Shown: positions 1 through 13,138 of the stretch, in pieces
How the letters are laid out: every line of letters starts with the position of its first letter
Position numbering within the stretch: position 1 is the stretch's first letter
DNA from: Otatea glauca
Lineage: Eukaryota; Streptophyta; Magnoliopsida; Poales; Poaceae
Length of the DNA: 64,000 nt
Direction: 5' to 3'
NCBI GenBank assembly: GCA_036346275.1
Contig: JAYEVK010000447.1
Coordinates: forward strand, 124,001-188,000
Translations under genes and position numbers: made by a program
Notes under the pieces: generated by a model
The model's input: the letters and a program-made list of their open reading frames with translations, nothing else
Database searches by the model: none
Told to the model about the DNA's origin: nothing

Positions 1-512
1 AGATAGTCATGGAAACTGATTCTCTCACTTTAGTTAATATGTGGAATGCTCGAGGGCTCGAGGCTCGAGCGGCCATTAAGCCGATCCTTATGAAACTCAG
101 GAGCTTAGTACGGTTTTTTTTTAAAGTTATGTTTTGTTCGTCGAGATGCAAATTTGGCGGCTCATCTGTGCTAAACAAGCACCTTCGAGTAGGCAATGGT
201 GTACATGGTTAAATCAAACAGCAGACTTCTTATGTACTTGTCTAATCTTAATTGCCTAAGAATGTACCCCCTATTTCTGAGTAATGAATTAATGATGCTC
301 TTTTTTCTTGCAAAAAATAAAATAAAATAAAATAAACAACAACAACGCCGACGGGAAACAAAACCAATTGGACGGAAATGGCAAATACCAAAACTTGAGG
401 TGATCTTTTTCTGAGGGTCTGTACACGCAAGAACTTTCTTTTTCTTTTTGGGTAAACATAGGGTTTTCGAATAGAAATTCCTACCCGTTAATTTCACCAA
501 ATTTAACATTTG
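1..512. other. Flanking DNA left of element A, no gene seen
   Basis: No coding region can be supported here; the short open frames have no recognisable domain. A simple A-rich repeat of the type (AAAAT)n lies near 303-340. The last five bases, ATTTG at 508-512, are the left target-site duplication of element A. Confidence 0.7.
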
Positions 513-1273
513 TGTTTGCACCAAAATTTGGCAGATAGGGTTAAAATCGGCAGTCCAAGATCAACAAGATACGATTGGATAACGGATCAAGATATTTGGA
601 AACAAAACAGATTGTTAAGGAAAGCACCCTCCAAATAGAGGCCGATACGGATTCTATTCCTAACGTGTTGTACCAGGACTCTATCGGCCAATAGCTATAA
701 AAGAGGTCTAGAGGTGATCAGAAAAGCTGCCCAGAGCCAACCAAACAATTCGCGTCTACTTTTCATCTACTTTTCCGTCGACTAGGAGTAGTTCTTGTAA
801 TTTAGTCTTTGTAATTCGATCTTGATCAATAAAGTTGCGCATCGCCGATTGTTGATCTTCTTCAAATTACACCCTGGTTTGATTTATTCGATTTTGTTGC
901 GCATCGCCTTCTTTGAATCGATGCGCCTTTATCCTCGATTAGCCTTAATCGGCTAGTTAGATCTATTCTGATACCTTGATCTTGATCGGCTTCAAGCTGA
1001 TTAAGTTTAAGCTGATTGATCGTTACGATCGGCTTTGAGAGAATTTTATCCTCCGATTAGCCTTAATCGGTTAATTAGATCTATTCTGATACTTTGATCT
1101 TGATCGGCTTCAAAGCTGATTGAGTCTAAGCCGATTGATCCCAACGATCGGCTTCGAGTGAATTTTATATTTTTACCTTGTCGATTCTGAGTCAAATCGG
1201 TAGCACGCTCTGAACCGGTGTTAAATGCGGTGTCTTCTTGTCGAAACCCTACATCAAGTTTTTGACGCCAACA
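513..1273 (+). repeat. 5' LTR of element A
   Basis: This 761-bp LTR runs from TGTTTGCACC to GCCAACA. A TATA-like TATAAAAG lies at 696-703 and an AATAAA signal near 826, which would place U3 left of about 725 and the RNA end further right. The downstream part carries a tandem duplication of about 117 bp (931-1047 and 1048-1166). It is very similar to the 3' copy, with scattered substitutions and some small indels near the right end. Confidence 0.93.
696..703 (+). promoter_or_regulatory. Predicted TATA box of element A LTR
   Basis: The sequence is TATAAAAG inside the LTR, with the same octamer at 4159-4166 in the 3' LTR and at the matching place in element B (15399-15406, 36807-36814). It is the likely core promoter for the genomic RNA. 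This is inferred from sequence only. Confidence 0.6.
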
Positions 1274-1298
1274 CACTCTTGGCACGCCCGATGGGACC
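1274..1298 (+). other. Primer-binding site region of element A
   Basis: Immediately inside the 5' LTR, after a short CACTC spacer, is TTGGCACGCCC followed by a GTGGGAC-like stretch. Element B has the same layout at 15846-15870. The position and the TGG start are as expected for a tRNA primer site. I did not assign the tRNA. Confidence 0.6.
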
Positions 1299-1299
1299 G

Positions 1300-3702
1300 A
1301 TGGCTTCATCAAGTAAAGAAATTCCGTCATCCGATCTCAACACAGAAGCTATAATCGTCCCCACGTTGGGCGATTTAACGGTGAGCGGCGCAAGGAAATT
1401 GAAGATCGAAAAGCGCTGGAGGAGATGATGCTAGGTTGTTACCAAAAAACCCGGCGGCGGCATCACGCGCGGACCGCTTGCCGACGCTCAATCCACTCGG
1501 CGATGCGGTGTCACCGGCGGTTGATAAATCAATACCGCCGCCCGGCCGAATTATCGGCTATGATAAATCAATCTGTGCACCATGCTATGATAAATCAATC
1601 ATCGGCTCTCGTTGCGACACTTAAGCCGATGATCACGAATAGCGTGAAAACTATAGCTCGGGAGTTGGCATCATCTGGAGGTCTGCTTGACCCAATGCAA
1701 GCCCTGCCAAGTTACTCTGTTTTTTCAATAGCACAAAATACACAGAGTGCCTCAGTCGATCCTAAACCATCGGCTACAACTCCACTCCCCACTATGATGC
1801 CGACTCAACCTACCGTCATGCTACCACGAGATCCTCGGCCGAGTGGGGTAACACATTATCAGCGCGTACTGCGATGCGCTAAACTAAGCGTGTCGGTTAC
1901 TTTGCGCCGTCAACTCCGTTTAATATTTTCCCACAATCGGTCTCACAACCGATTGAACAAATTAACACGTACAATACCAAGAGCCGATTACGCCCAGAAT
2001 CCGGTCCCTCATAAGGTGATAACCTACGCGAGCCCTTTGTCCTGTCACGAGAACCACTGGCTAGGAAGTACGGCGGGTATGAGCAAAACTAACAAAATCG
2101 TCGGCTCGGTCTAGCAAGCGGCCAGAGTTTGCACTCGGGGCGAATAGTAGTCATTGGCGAGCCCGATATCTTGTCGGCTAACAACATTAATTGGGTGACC
2201 AAATTTACTGCGGTGTTGGTAGATCAATTAAACTACTGACCAAAGGGTAGAGTCATTGGATATAGAAAGCCTTATCCGGATTATATAGATCGTATGCAAT
2301 ATCCACATAATTTTAAAGTTCGATTTTGCCAAATTTTCAGGATTGATTGATCCACGACCTTAGAACACGTCGAGCGCTTTATCGCTCGATGTGGCGAGGC
2401 GGCTCGATCCGACGGGTGAAAATTAGATTATTCCTTGTCTTTATCGGGGTCGCTTTCATTTGGTTTACTAGTTTACCTCCAAATTCGGTTCATTTTGGAG
2501 CGATTTGGAAAGCCGATTCCATGAGTATTTTTTCTCCGTGATGCGGAACTCGGGATTTGGATCTAAGTTACGCCTGAGAAGACCGGGAATCGGTAAATGA
2601 TTATGTTAAGAGATTGAAGTGAGAAATAGGTGTTTCGGTGTTACCCTACGATAATCGGTTGGCGATTTAGCTTTCGAGGTTGATACCCCAAGATACAAGA
2701 AAAATTCGTGGCGAGAATTCACCAATTTGAGTCATCTCCTACAACGAGTATCAGCTCAAGAAAGCCGTTTCTCCAATGAAAAGGGCTTCAAAGATGAATT
2801 CAAGAATTACAAAGACAAGATACAATCGGCTATAGAGGATGACCAACTAAAATTTGCAGAAGAGCCGACGATGCAGCTGGACGCTGGTCCTTTTCCAATT
2901 AACATGGTCCATTGCTCTAAAAAGAAGGAAAAGCCGGCACAAGATGCAGAGCCTAATGATCAAATTCATATATCATCGGCTATAAAAATGACGCGTCAAG
3001 CTGATGTACAATCAAATTATTATAGCAATAAGACACTCATGATTACTATTGGCTCTATACAAATAAAAACCGACCGTGAAGAAATTTTTTTTAAAACAAT
3101 CACACCAAAGGGTTATCAGGCTGAGAGAGCATTGCCACTACGTAAGCCGATACAGAATTCGAAGCCCACTTTTTCCCAACTACTAGCAAAATATGAAAGA
3201 AGGAATGAAAGGCCACGACGAAGTCCTCCACATCGGCTGGTTAATGAATATCGCCAGCGGCCTGAAAGAGCTCACCAACGGTGCCCTTTTTGGCAATTTT
3301 GTTGGGAGAGGGGATTAGCTTTGCCATAACCAAACACATTCCGATGCGGTATTACCCATGTCAAGGTGATAGGCAGCGATGGTCGGCTAAAGATAGAATT
3401 TCTAAGCCGACTATAAGTTGGAAACAAGACCAAGATGAAGGGTCTAACACTGCGGCTAGTATAGATCATTAGGAAAAATATGTAAGTTGATCGAACCAAA
3501 GCGAGATGGTGTCCACGAGTTTAAGCGATCACAAAGAAGAAGACTTGAGCGGCTAAGGACCCAAGAGATGAGGGAAGCTAAACAAGAAAAACAAAGGGAT
3601 AAAACTTTTAATGAGCTTCATCCGATTAAGATTGCGAGAAAAGAGTGGAGGAAGAAAAAACCGGATTCGGCCAATGATTTTTGTTCGACGAAGCCGATCT
3701 AG
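1300..3702 (+). pseudogene. Decayed gag of element A
   Basis: The first codons from ATG at 1300 match the start of element B gag (15874): both have a Ser-rich start, then PSDLN and EAIIV. Homology to B continues in several frames: the INQS repeats near 1560-1610, the PHNFKV segment near 2300, the capsid-like WFTSLPPNSVHF motif near 2460, and a C-terminal CPFWQFCWERG motif near 3280. At least four frame changes and several stops break the chain (for example around 1428, 2114, 2541 and 3329). Gag would form the capsid and package RNA. This copy cannot make a full protein. Confidence 0.85.
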
Positions 3703-3959
3703 TCTGGAAAATCATACCACCCGTCAGCTCGTGATAGCCGATTTGGTAAGGGATCAACGTGGGATCGTGTAGTGTGCATCGGTTTGTCCAAGGTACTGGT
3801 TAGGTATTGATTGGCTAAAACTCAAATACGAATATACGAGTTGGCCGATTACCGACCTGAAAGCCAAATTAACTCGATGCAGTTAAAAATTTGGCTATGG
3901 TAAGAAAATATATGTTCAAGTCGACGATGAAAATTTTTGGAAGAAACATGTTATCTCCC

Positions 3960-3975
3960 AAAAAAGGGGGGCATA
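3960..3975 (+). other. Polypurine tract of element A
   Basis: A run of A followed by GGGGGG sits directly before the TGTTTGCACC start of the 3' LTR, separated only by CATA. This is the expected position and composition for the plus-strand DNA priming site. Confidence 0.85.
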
Positions 3976-4742
3976 TGTTTGCACCAAAATTTGGCAGATA
4001 AGGACAAAATCGGCAGTCCAAGATCAACAAGATACGATTGGATAACGGATCAAGATATTTGGAAACAAAACAGGTTGTTAAGGAAAGCACCCTCCAAATA
4101 GAGGCCGATACGGATTCTATTCCTAACGTGTTGTACCAGGACTCTATCGGCCAATGGCTATAAAAGAGGTCTAGAGGTGATCAGAAAAGCTGCCCAGAGC
4201 CAACCAACCAATTCGCGTCTACTTTTCATCTACTTTTCCGTCGACTAGGAGTAGTTCTTGTAATTTAGTCTTTGTAATTCGATCTTGATCAATAAAGTTG
4301 CGCATCGCCGATTGTTGATCTTCTTCAAATTACACCCCAGGTTTGATTTATTCTGATTTTGTTGCGCATCGCCTTCTTCAGAATCGATCTGCCTTTATCC
4401 TCTGATTAGCCTTAATCGGCTAGTTAGATCTATTCTGATACCTTGATCTTGATCGGCTTCAAGCTGATTAAGTTTAAGCTGATTGATCGTTACGATCGGC
4501 TTTGAGAGAATTTTATCCTCCGATTAGCCTTAATCGGTTAATTAGATCTATTCTGATACTTTGATCTTGATCGGCTTCAAAGCTGATTGAGTCTAAGCCG
4601 ATTGATCCCAACGATCGGCTTCGAGTGAATTTTATATTTTTACCTTGTCGATTACAGGTCAAATCGACTGGCACGCTCTGAACCGGTGTTAAATGCGGTG
4701 TCTTCTTTGTCGAAACCTTACATCAAGTTTTTGACGCCAACA
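3976..4742 (+). repeat. 3' LTR of element A
   Basis: This 767-bp copy is closely similar to 513-1273, including the TATA-like box at 4159-4166 and the roughly 117-bp tandem duplication (about 4397-4513 and 4514 onward). Differences are a modest number of single bases and small indels. It is followed directly by the duplicated target ATTTG at 4743-4747. Confidence 0.93.
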
Positions 4743-5557
4743 ATTTGTAAAGAAAACATATAATTAAACTTCTTAGTTAACTTCCACATATAAAATCTAA
4801 TGCGTAAGAAATATTTACATGAACAACTAATCAAGTTTAATGAGTTGTAAGTTGTTTATAAATGGAAACCACTTAGTTTAATTAATGTCATAATTGTGAA
4901 TAAAACTCATGGCTAAAGTGAGTTCACAAAATTAATTTCATGAAATACTGAATTGAATGTTTGCTTAAAAGAAAAGTGGAATTACTAATTTGACGCCCTC
5001 TTGTTGTGACATATGGCAACACTTCCTTTCCCTCAAATGTTCCCTTGTTGGGATACTTGGCGGCATCCACTTCATACCACTTTCCCCACATTCCCTTCCA
5101 CTCAATTTCAAAAAAACATAGGTTTTCAAATCCCCCTAAGTTTTTGAATCAGAAGTATTTTTTAACCATTTTTTGAAAAGTTTTTGAATCAAAAATTTGA
5201 ACCGAAATTTCTTGAGTCGAAACTTTTCGAACCGAAAGTTTACCGAGTCAAACTTTTCGAACTGAAAGTTTTTTCAAAAAGTTTCAAACCAATTTTTTCA
5301 ATAGAAAGTTTTTGAATCAAAAATTTTTTAATAGAAAGTTTTTGAGCCAAAAGTTTTTTTAATTTTCCGTTTTGAAATTTACCCACTTCATTTTTTTATT
5401 TGAAATTTCCTAAGTTGAAATGTTCCTACTTGAAAGTTCTCAATTTGAATTTTCTCAAGTTGAAATTTTTCGACTTGAATGATACAAAATTGAAATTTCT
5501 TAAGTTAAGAATTTCTTGATTTTTTCGAGTGGTTCAAAATTTTTTTAGTTGAACATT
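4743..5557. repeat. AT-rich DNA with degenerate short repeats
   Basis: No gene is seen. From about 5120 to 5557 the sequence is a loose array of short units such as TTGAAA, GTTTTTGAA and TTTCGA with frequent drift. The same texture resumes after 10950, so one array was split by the solo LTR at 5558-10950. The function is unknown; it may be the AT-rich end of an older chromovirus LTR. Confidence 0.6.
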
Positions 5558-8500
5558 TGTAACATCTCAAAAATTTCAAAACTAGGAAAAATAAAAGATT
5601 GAAATTTAAAAATGAAATTAAATGAAAATTTAAATTGAAAATAAGATTTTGAATTAAAATATTATCTTTTCCTTCGTTTTCTTGAGTTCTAGTCTTTAGA
5701 AAAGTATAAGCTACAAAATAAAACTTCTTCTTCTAATAAATTATGAAAAATGAGTTTGAGATAACAGCTTATTTTGAATTTCCATCTTCTATGGAATTTT
5801 CTTGAATTTTGGTCTTTAAGAAAATCTTTTAACTTAATTGTTTTCTTTTGTTCTGCAATAGAAAAATACAAAATCACATAAGAGATAAAATTTGGAAAAA
5901 AATCCACATAAATCCAAAATCATCCCTAGTCATCTCCAGGAATTTTCAAAGACATGTGAACAAATTTAGTGTTGGAGAGGAATTGAAACAAGAATTAATT
6001 TAAAATAATATTATCAAATGTCAAAACTTTATTAAAATAAATAAAGTGACATGTAATGAATCTTATTGCACATTTGGATATTCATTTGAATTTATCTTTG
6101 GGTTATTTATTTATTTCATGATTTGATTTTTGGAATTTGTGACTTTTAAATACCCAAACCAAGCACATTAATGAAACTCAAGAAAAGACCAAACAACATA
6201 CTATAGAAAATAATTTTATAAAATACTAGAGAACATAAGATGTATAAATATAATTTTTCCATAATTTTTGCACACCATCTAAATAGCTTACAAATTAAAA
6301 ATATGTTTGAAATCAGTCAAATTTGGATAATTACTGCTCTTAAACTGCATGAGAATCAAATGAAACCAAAAGGAATGAAATGACTTGTTCTACCAACATA
6401 AAAATTGGGAAATTTTTTGAGACAACACAGCACTCTTGCCAAGCCTGCCCATCTCACTCCACTGAAGTTTGTCTTTTCTTCGCAATGACCAGTGGGCGAC
6501 CTTCCTGCTCGATCAAGCCGTAGCCAAAGGTCTCTTGCAATGGCCCCTACTCGCCTGCGACCCCACCAACCAGCCTCCCTTCCGGCATTCCTCTCTTCTT
6601 CCCTTCTTCTCCTTCCTCTCTTTTCCTGGCTCTCTGCTGCATTCGGCGCTACCGTGACAAAAGTGGCCTCGAGCCCTATGATTCCTGTTCCGTCCCATTG
6701 CCACTCCGCTCAACTACCTCACTGCATCCCACAAAGGCCAGACAAGCCACTCTCTACCTCTTTGCTTGCTTGCTCTTGCCATTCCGCCGAGAGCTTCGCC
6801 CAAACTGAGCGAGGCATGCAAGCCCCAACTCCGCACGAACGACCGTCAAGTGAGCTCGCCGGTCATCCTCACCACCCACGGCTACTCCACACTTCCCTGA
6901 GCTCATTTCGACTTCACGTTGCAGCTTTCGTTGGCCGGGAAGCCTCCGCCCAGAGACTTCATCTTCCCCAAGTCCGGTGCTCGATGACCGTGCAACCCAG
7001 CCGTGTTCCAACGAAGGTGAGCCCTGAGACACAACTCTAGAAGCTCAGTGATGCTCCTTATGGCGCCAATTTGCAGCAAACATCACTAAATCCTCTCCTC
7101 CCCAAATCGCCATTGCTGGCGTCATAGGGCTGCGGTGGCGTCATATCTCCGGTGATCGCTGGCCAAGACCGAGGGGCGCCCTAGCTTCCCCAAGTTGCTC
7201 TTCAGCTTCCTCACCTGCCCGCTGGCCGAATTCGCTGTCCTCTCGCCGTCGGTAGCCACCGTGCCAACCTCCTCTGCTCGATCTCACTGACAGGTAGGTC
7301 CCATCGGTCAGTCTAACATGGCAGCCCAGTTCAAATCCAAAAAGGCGCTTTCCAAATACCAAAGACATATTTAGCTATTTCAGCACTTTTTCCAAACTAT
7401 ATTAAGTTCAATCAATTGTAACTTTTGCTAGGAGTGTCCAAATGAAGCAAAATTATTTTCTAAATTTGAGTTATGAAATAAGGATTTATAATCTGCAGTA
7501 AAATTTCATATGTTACTTGCAGAAAAATATTTTAATTAGAGTTTCAATAAAGTCTCCTTGAAGGTGATATGAAGTAACTATATAATTCCTAGTTCTATAA
7601 ATCATGAAATAAATCACATAGGTTCTTACAACCCTAGATGTTCCATTTATGTAAAAATATTTAGATTTGAATGTATTTTGAATCAAAAATTGATTCTATA
7701 AACCCTTACTAACATGTAAGATTCAAATGCTTAAAAAAATGGGTCAAATGAGCTCAAAAGTTAGTGAAACCAGTTTTCTTACACTCCTGGGATTGCAAGG
7801 ATGAAAGATATACCAAAATATTTAGATTTTACTTTGGTCTGCACTATTTGCTCGTGATCCGAACATGCAATCGGTAAAATGATCGAATGGCCGAAACTTT
7901 CGCAAACGAACCTCAAACTCAACGAAACCAAATCTTATGACCTTAGAATGTCATATACTTACTTTATGTGCAAAAAGTACACCATTTTGAACTACTTTGA
8001 GTTAGGTCTATGTTAAGCACTAATGATCATTTATAGGAAAAACATCTCAAATAAATGCAAAATATTGTGGAACTAACTTTAAAAACACTCCTAGGGGTGT
8101 CTCCTACTAATGTCTAAAAAATGGTTAGATTATCCCTTAAGATGCAGCTGCAATAGCAAAAAGAAAACTAGACCGTGTCTGCGCAAACAACATGGTCATA
8201 TAAACCTATTTGGCAACCCGTAAAATATCTTATATAAATGAAAAAAAGTGAAAGAATAACTCAGTAACATTCTATGACATATATGTTACCATAATATGGA
8301 AAAATATTTCATTTATAACCAGATTTGCATATAAAACTTGTCGCCGTAAACACCTTAAGTGACCACAAACTGCACCAAAACCATATTACTTCAGCCTTTT
8401 CGGCAATCCGTAAACTATCTCATCTAAATGCAAATTTAAAGGAAAATGGTACAGAAATGCTGGTTAGTATATAGACTACCATATTATGGAAAAATATCGT

Positions 8501-10950
8501 AATTATAACTTGCTTTGAATCTGAATCCTACTAAAGCAAGAACCCTAAACGATCACAAATTGCACAATTTCAGAAACACTTCAGCACTTTCGACAGCTTG
8601 TAAAACTACTCGGCTAAACATAAATTTTGGGGGAAATGGTCCAAAAACATACCCAGTATATGGAAAACCAAAATATAGAAAAACATCTTAATTACAATTT
8701 TCTTGTCATATAAAATTTGCTAGAGCAAACACCCTAAATAATAATGTGGCTAGAGCCTTATTGTATGGCCGAATGGGATCGGAAGTCTTAAACCAAAACA
8801 TCTGTAATGCAAGAATCGTCACATAACCATGTAGTATCAACCAGTAACTTTAAATTCCAGATCCAACATATAGAAATCACTCCCATGCATAAACACTTAA
8901 AGCTAAGTACTAATTAAGCAAAACCTTTCAACTAATGTTTTACTTTTAACAATCCAAATAATTTTAGCATCTAGAATCCAAATAAGTAGATACAAAGAGA
9001 CATAGTAAAGGTCCTTGAATCATAAACCACCTCATGTAAGCTCATAACTATAGTATATGAATAACAAACAAGTGAAAGTAACTATTCCAAACAAAGAACC
9101 TTTCATGCATTGAATCCTAATGAAAGGGTTAAGTGACATCTGGGGAACTCAAAAATCGTCATGTTCTTATTGGTAAGTTTCAATTTGGTATTTATATCTG
9201 ATTTATTTTTGCTCCATTTGATATGGTGTTATTTTCTTTTGTCTCGGTTCTTGTTATTCGACGCGTAGACGACGATATTTCGTATTCCGTTGATAACAAC
9301 ATCAACTGTGATCCCGATTATGTCTCCGACGAAGAGCATCCAGGCAAGCACCCCCTTTGATCATATTGATCCCAGTATTTAATTTTTCCTTTTGTTTATC
9401 AAACTGTTTCATGCATGCACTTATTTTCTGTAAATTTGTTACTTTGTGGTAATGGTAGATATACCTCTTATCTCAAGGAACTTCCTTAATAAGTATTGAC
9501 ATGTGATCCTTGATAACCATAGAATAGGGCTAGACAATACATGATGTCAACTTGAGTATATGAGATTAAATACTAACCATGCTTAGCCATGCTTTATTAG
9601 CAACGATGAAGATGATCAGATCAAAATTGTTTCTTGAGAAATTGAAAATGTTGGATATGACACTGATGGTTACTGGTATTTTGGTTAAAAACCCAAAATA
9701 AAACTATAGTTTTGATGTGGGTGATTATTGGCAATAGCCGGTTGTGTAGAAGGAATTGCATGTAGTGTAGGGGGAGATTATCGCCCGTGTCAGATTAAGG
9801 ATCGAACATAGTGTTGTATGATCCAAGGGAAATCCGTACAACCACAAGTGCTGGTATGGGATGGCCGTAACCTATTAAGTTATGTAGATCTAGCTTTGCA
9901 CTTTGGTAGGCCGAAGTAGTAAGGGCACACCCGAAACGGTGTTGCTAGTAGGTGCTCCCTTCACCGAGGTGTTGGGGCCCAAGCATTCCAATACAACGAC
10001 GCCTTGCCATGGGGAGTGGACCGATGGGGCACCATTGTCTAGCACAGCACATGTTGGTTCAGATCTCTGGAACTATGGCAAGGGTTTTTTTCGTCACCAT
10101 AGCTGGTGCAAAGTTATGTCTATACAATGTAACGGTTATGTCATGACTCTCTGCGGTACACCAAAGGAAGTGTGCTGGTATCGATTGCATAAAGAGTCAG
10201 TCATGTCTTGTGGGTAAAGCTGTATACCTCTATAGAGTGAAAATCTAATCGATTAGCCGTGTCCGCAGTTATGGGAGACTTGGTAAACCTACACTAAGTT
10301 AGATGTTTTATTATTTTCAAAAAGCTTGGTTTCACTTGATTTGCCATGTGTTGGCAAGAATTGTGTTTTGTCATGTTATGGCAGGATTTGGATAATTCAT
10401 TGCTCACAAAGGACTGTGAGTATTACTTATACTTTACTTATTTCTTATTAGTCAAACTTGCTCTTATAAATTACGTTTGCAAATGACAACTTGATTTACA
10501 AATTTAATGTCGCTTTATGCAAATTAACCGTAGAAGCCACCTTTGATTTAACCTGCATTACTGTATTTGCAAATACCACCTTAAGTCTTGTTGAGTACAA
10601 AAGTACTCAACCTTGCTTACTATGTTGTTTTAGGTGGATAAGAAAATGAGGCCCCGAAGATTACTTTTGGACGTAAGGTGCGGGAAGTTCAAAGATATCT
10701 TTCTAGGGATTTATGCCTTGTCAGTTGCTTGAGGGTTGGATGGGCACACTACAAGACATTGCTTCTTCTGCTGCTAAATACTCTGATCTGTAAAAATACT
10801 TTGTATAAATAGCTTCCACTTTAATAATATGATGTATGGTTGTGATTCCAATTATTGTAAATGTACGTACTAGCTACTGATCATGAGACTAGTACTGAAT
10901 GAACATAAATTCTCATTTTTGCATCTTATGTGAAAATGGGGGTTGCTACA
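5558..10950 (+). mobile_element. Solo LTR, Tekay/Del-type chromovirus (5.4 kb)
   Basis: The stretch starts TGTAACATCTCAAAAATTT, close to the terminus of element C LTRs, and ends GGGGTTGCTACA. Flanks are ACATT (5553-5557) and AAATT (10951-10955), a 4 of 5 match. The degenerate AT repeat that precedes it resumes directly after it, which supports the limits. Inside, a block at about 10155-10258 is shared with element C LTRs and the 42-kb solo LTR. A GC-richer section at 6430-7350 is probably the promoter and leader part. No internal coding region accompanies it, so it looks like a solo LTR left by recombination. Open frames such as 6492-7040 are not considered genes. Confidence 0.7.
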
Positions 10951-11300
10951 AAATTTAAGATTTGAAATTTCCAGAGTTAAAATGTTGCCTAATTAAAAAA
11001 ATAAAATTTTCCGATATGAATATTTCTCGAGTTGAAACTTTATGTTTAAAATTTTCAAAGTTCAAATTTTATGATTTGAAAATTTTGTTTTTAGAGAGGA
11101 GGGGGGGGGGGGGGAGTGAAGAGGAAGGAGGAAGGGTGGAGCTACAGTGTGAAATTGATGCATGGCATCATAACAGGATGTACTTAAATTTTTTAGTTTG
11201 AAGATGAAATGTTTTGTATAGTAAATAGGGGTGCCATAGTTTTCACCCCCTCGTATATTGGCTCCACCCACCGGATCACCAGTGTTTGCTCACGTCCTCT
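10951..11300. repeat. AT-rich degenerate repeat and poly-G tract
   Basis: This continues the repeat texture of 5120-5557 after the solo LTR. A run of about 14 G lies near 11101-11115. No coding signal is seen. Confidence 0.5.
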
Positions 11301-13138
11301 AACCGTCTGACGTATGTCGCCTACATGTTTTGGAAAAAAATGTTATTGACAAAAACTGCAGAATTTAGAAGCCCCGCCATCATGTGCGTGCCCCTCTTCG
11401 CCGAAGCCGCACTAAAGCCCTACCTAAACCGTAGCTCGGCCGCCATCTCCGCATTCTCTGTGCTCGGCGCTGTTGTTCCCCGACATCAAAAACGCGTGCG
11501 ACAGCTTCCCCTCATACTCTGACGACCCTCGAGTCCTATGTACCATTGCTGTGCACCGAGTTCAAGGTGGACTAGCGCATGGCCGTAGACCTGGGCCCAC
11601 ATGTCGATCTCACCTTCTCTTTTTTCTTTAGAAAATATTTCGGTTGAAAAATTCAAAACCATCGCTTACGTCTTAATTCCTTTTTCCTTTAGAAAGAAAA
11701 TTCTAAATTATGAAAAATCCCAGCTGACACAATAAATCAGAACTTCCTTTAGAAAAAAAAATCTAAAATTCCAGAAAAATCATTTCTCTCTCTTTTCATT
11801 GATTTAAAAATTTCTAGGAGTTTGTTCTCCTATGTTCTAACTCCATTTCACTCTGTTTTTCTTCCTAAATTTATCTAAAATTGTAATCTACCTATTTATG
11901 TTAGTTTTAGATTTTTTTTAATTTATTTGGACTCTATTTGAAGTTGGCTATTTTCAACGTTTATATTTTGGAGTGCCGTATGTGTACTAGATTGACGATT
12001 CTCAGCGCTAGTTCTTCGAGCAAGGTAAGCTACACCATCGATCATGCTGATCCTAGATTTTAAATTATATTTTAATTTAGATTATTGCATTCATAATTTT
12101 ATCAGCGTAATTTAAATCTCAGATTTAAATGAATAGTTACCCATGTTTGTTATAAGCACATTTGACTTTGTTAATGCATGTACCTCTTGTCACCATAAGA
12201 ACAAATCTCACTAGTTTGTACACTAATATAGTATTAAATAGTGCTAATTAGAAAATGGTTTAGACATGCTTATTCCTGAATTTAGGACTTTTTTGTAATT
12301 TGTGCCAAACAAAGATTTCTATTGAAATAAAATTATTCCTCAGTATTGGTGTGTCATGGAAAGTTATGAAAATGATATGGTTCAACCAAGGTGAAAATGT
12401 GATTTAGATCATGAGAGATTTGGTTGTCAATTGTCTTCATCATGGTTCTGGGTTTGTGATAAGCTCGTCTAGTCAATTAAGGACCGGTCCGTGAGCTACT
12501 AAATGTAAAACCTATCCATACTAATACAGTCTAGTATGGGACAGACCTGGCTAACTAATTTGCAATGTTCCATTGCCGGTTGTGCCATTGGGTTCTTTCT
12601 TTGGTGCAAGAGGGGGCTTCTGATTGGGGCAGTTATAACCCTTTAAGCGCTGGAACCTTAGCTAGGCATGATTGCTTTGGAATGGTGCATTGTAAATGCC
12701 TTGTCATTACCTCTCTGCTACACACAAAAGAAAGTGTGTTACTTGCATGGCAACAAGACATGATCATATCTTGTGGGTAAAGTTGTACAACCTCTGTAGA
12801 GTTTAAAACTAATCGATTAGCTGAGCCCATGATCATCAACATGTCGAGCGGGTCTTTGACAGATTAGACATTGATTTTCAAAAAGTGATTTTTAGTAAAA
12901 ATGATTTAAAAATGGAGTGAGTTTCATCTAGAAAATGGGGATAAAGTTGCGGGGTGGATCATGTGCTAAAAATTGGTTTAAAACATAATTTTACTATACC
13001 AGCTATGCCTTCAAAATTACTTATTATATTTGAAATGTTGCTTATCGCTTAAACTAACCAGATTATGCCTTCCTTTATATCTTTACTTTAATACTGCATT
13101 TCATGTGTGACTTGTGAGTACTTTATGTACTCACCTTG

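Larger units (their letters stand above)
513..4742 (+). mobile_element. Element A: gag-only Ty3/gypsy Tat-type LTR retrotransposon
   Basis: The element has two LTRs (513-1273 and 3976-4742) that begin TGTTTGCACC and end GCCAACA. It is bounded by a perfect 5-bp duplication ATTTG at 508-512 and 4743-4747. The 2.7-kb interior holds only a decayed gag. Protease, reverse transcriptase, RNase H and integrase are all absent. After gag the sequence near 3865-3885 resembles the stretch that follows the integrase stop in element B (33475-33500), so the whole pol appears deleted between these points. LTR termini, primer site, gag and polypurine tract all match element B, so A belongs to the same Tat-type family but cannot move by itself. 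Confidence 0.93.

Noticed and set aside
6492..7040. 182-codon plus-strand open frame
   Set aside because: It lies in the GC-richer part of a solo LTR, has no recognisable domain and is matched by open frames on the other strand.
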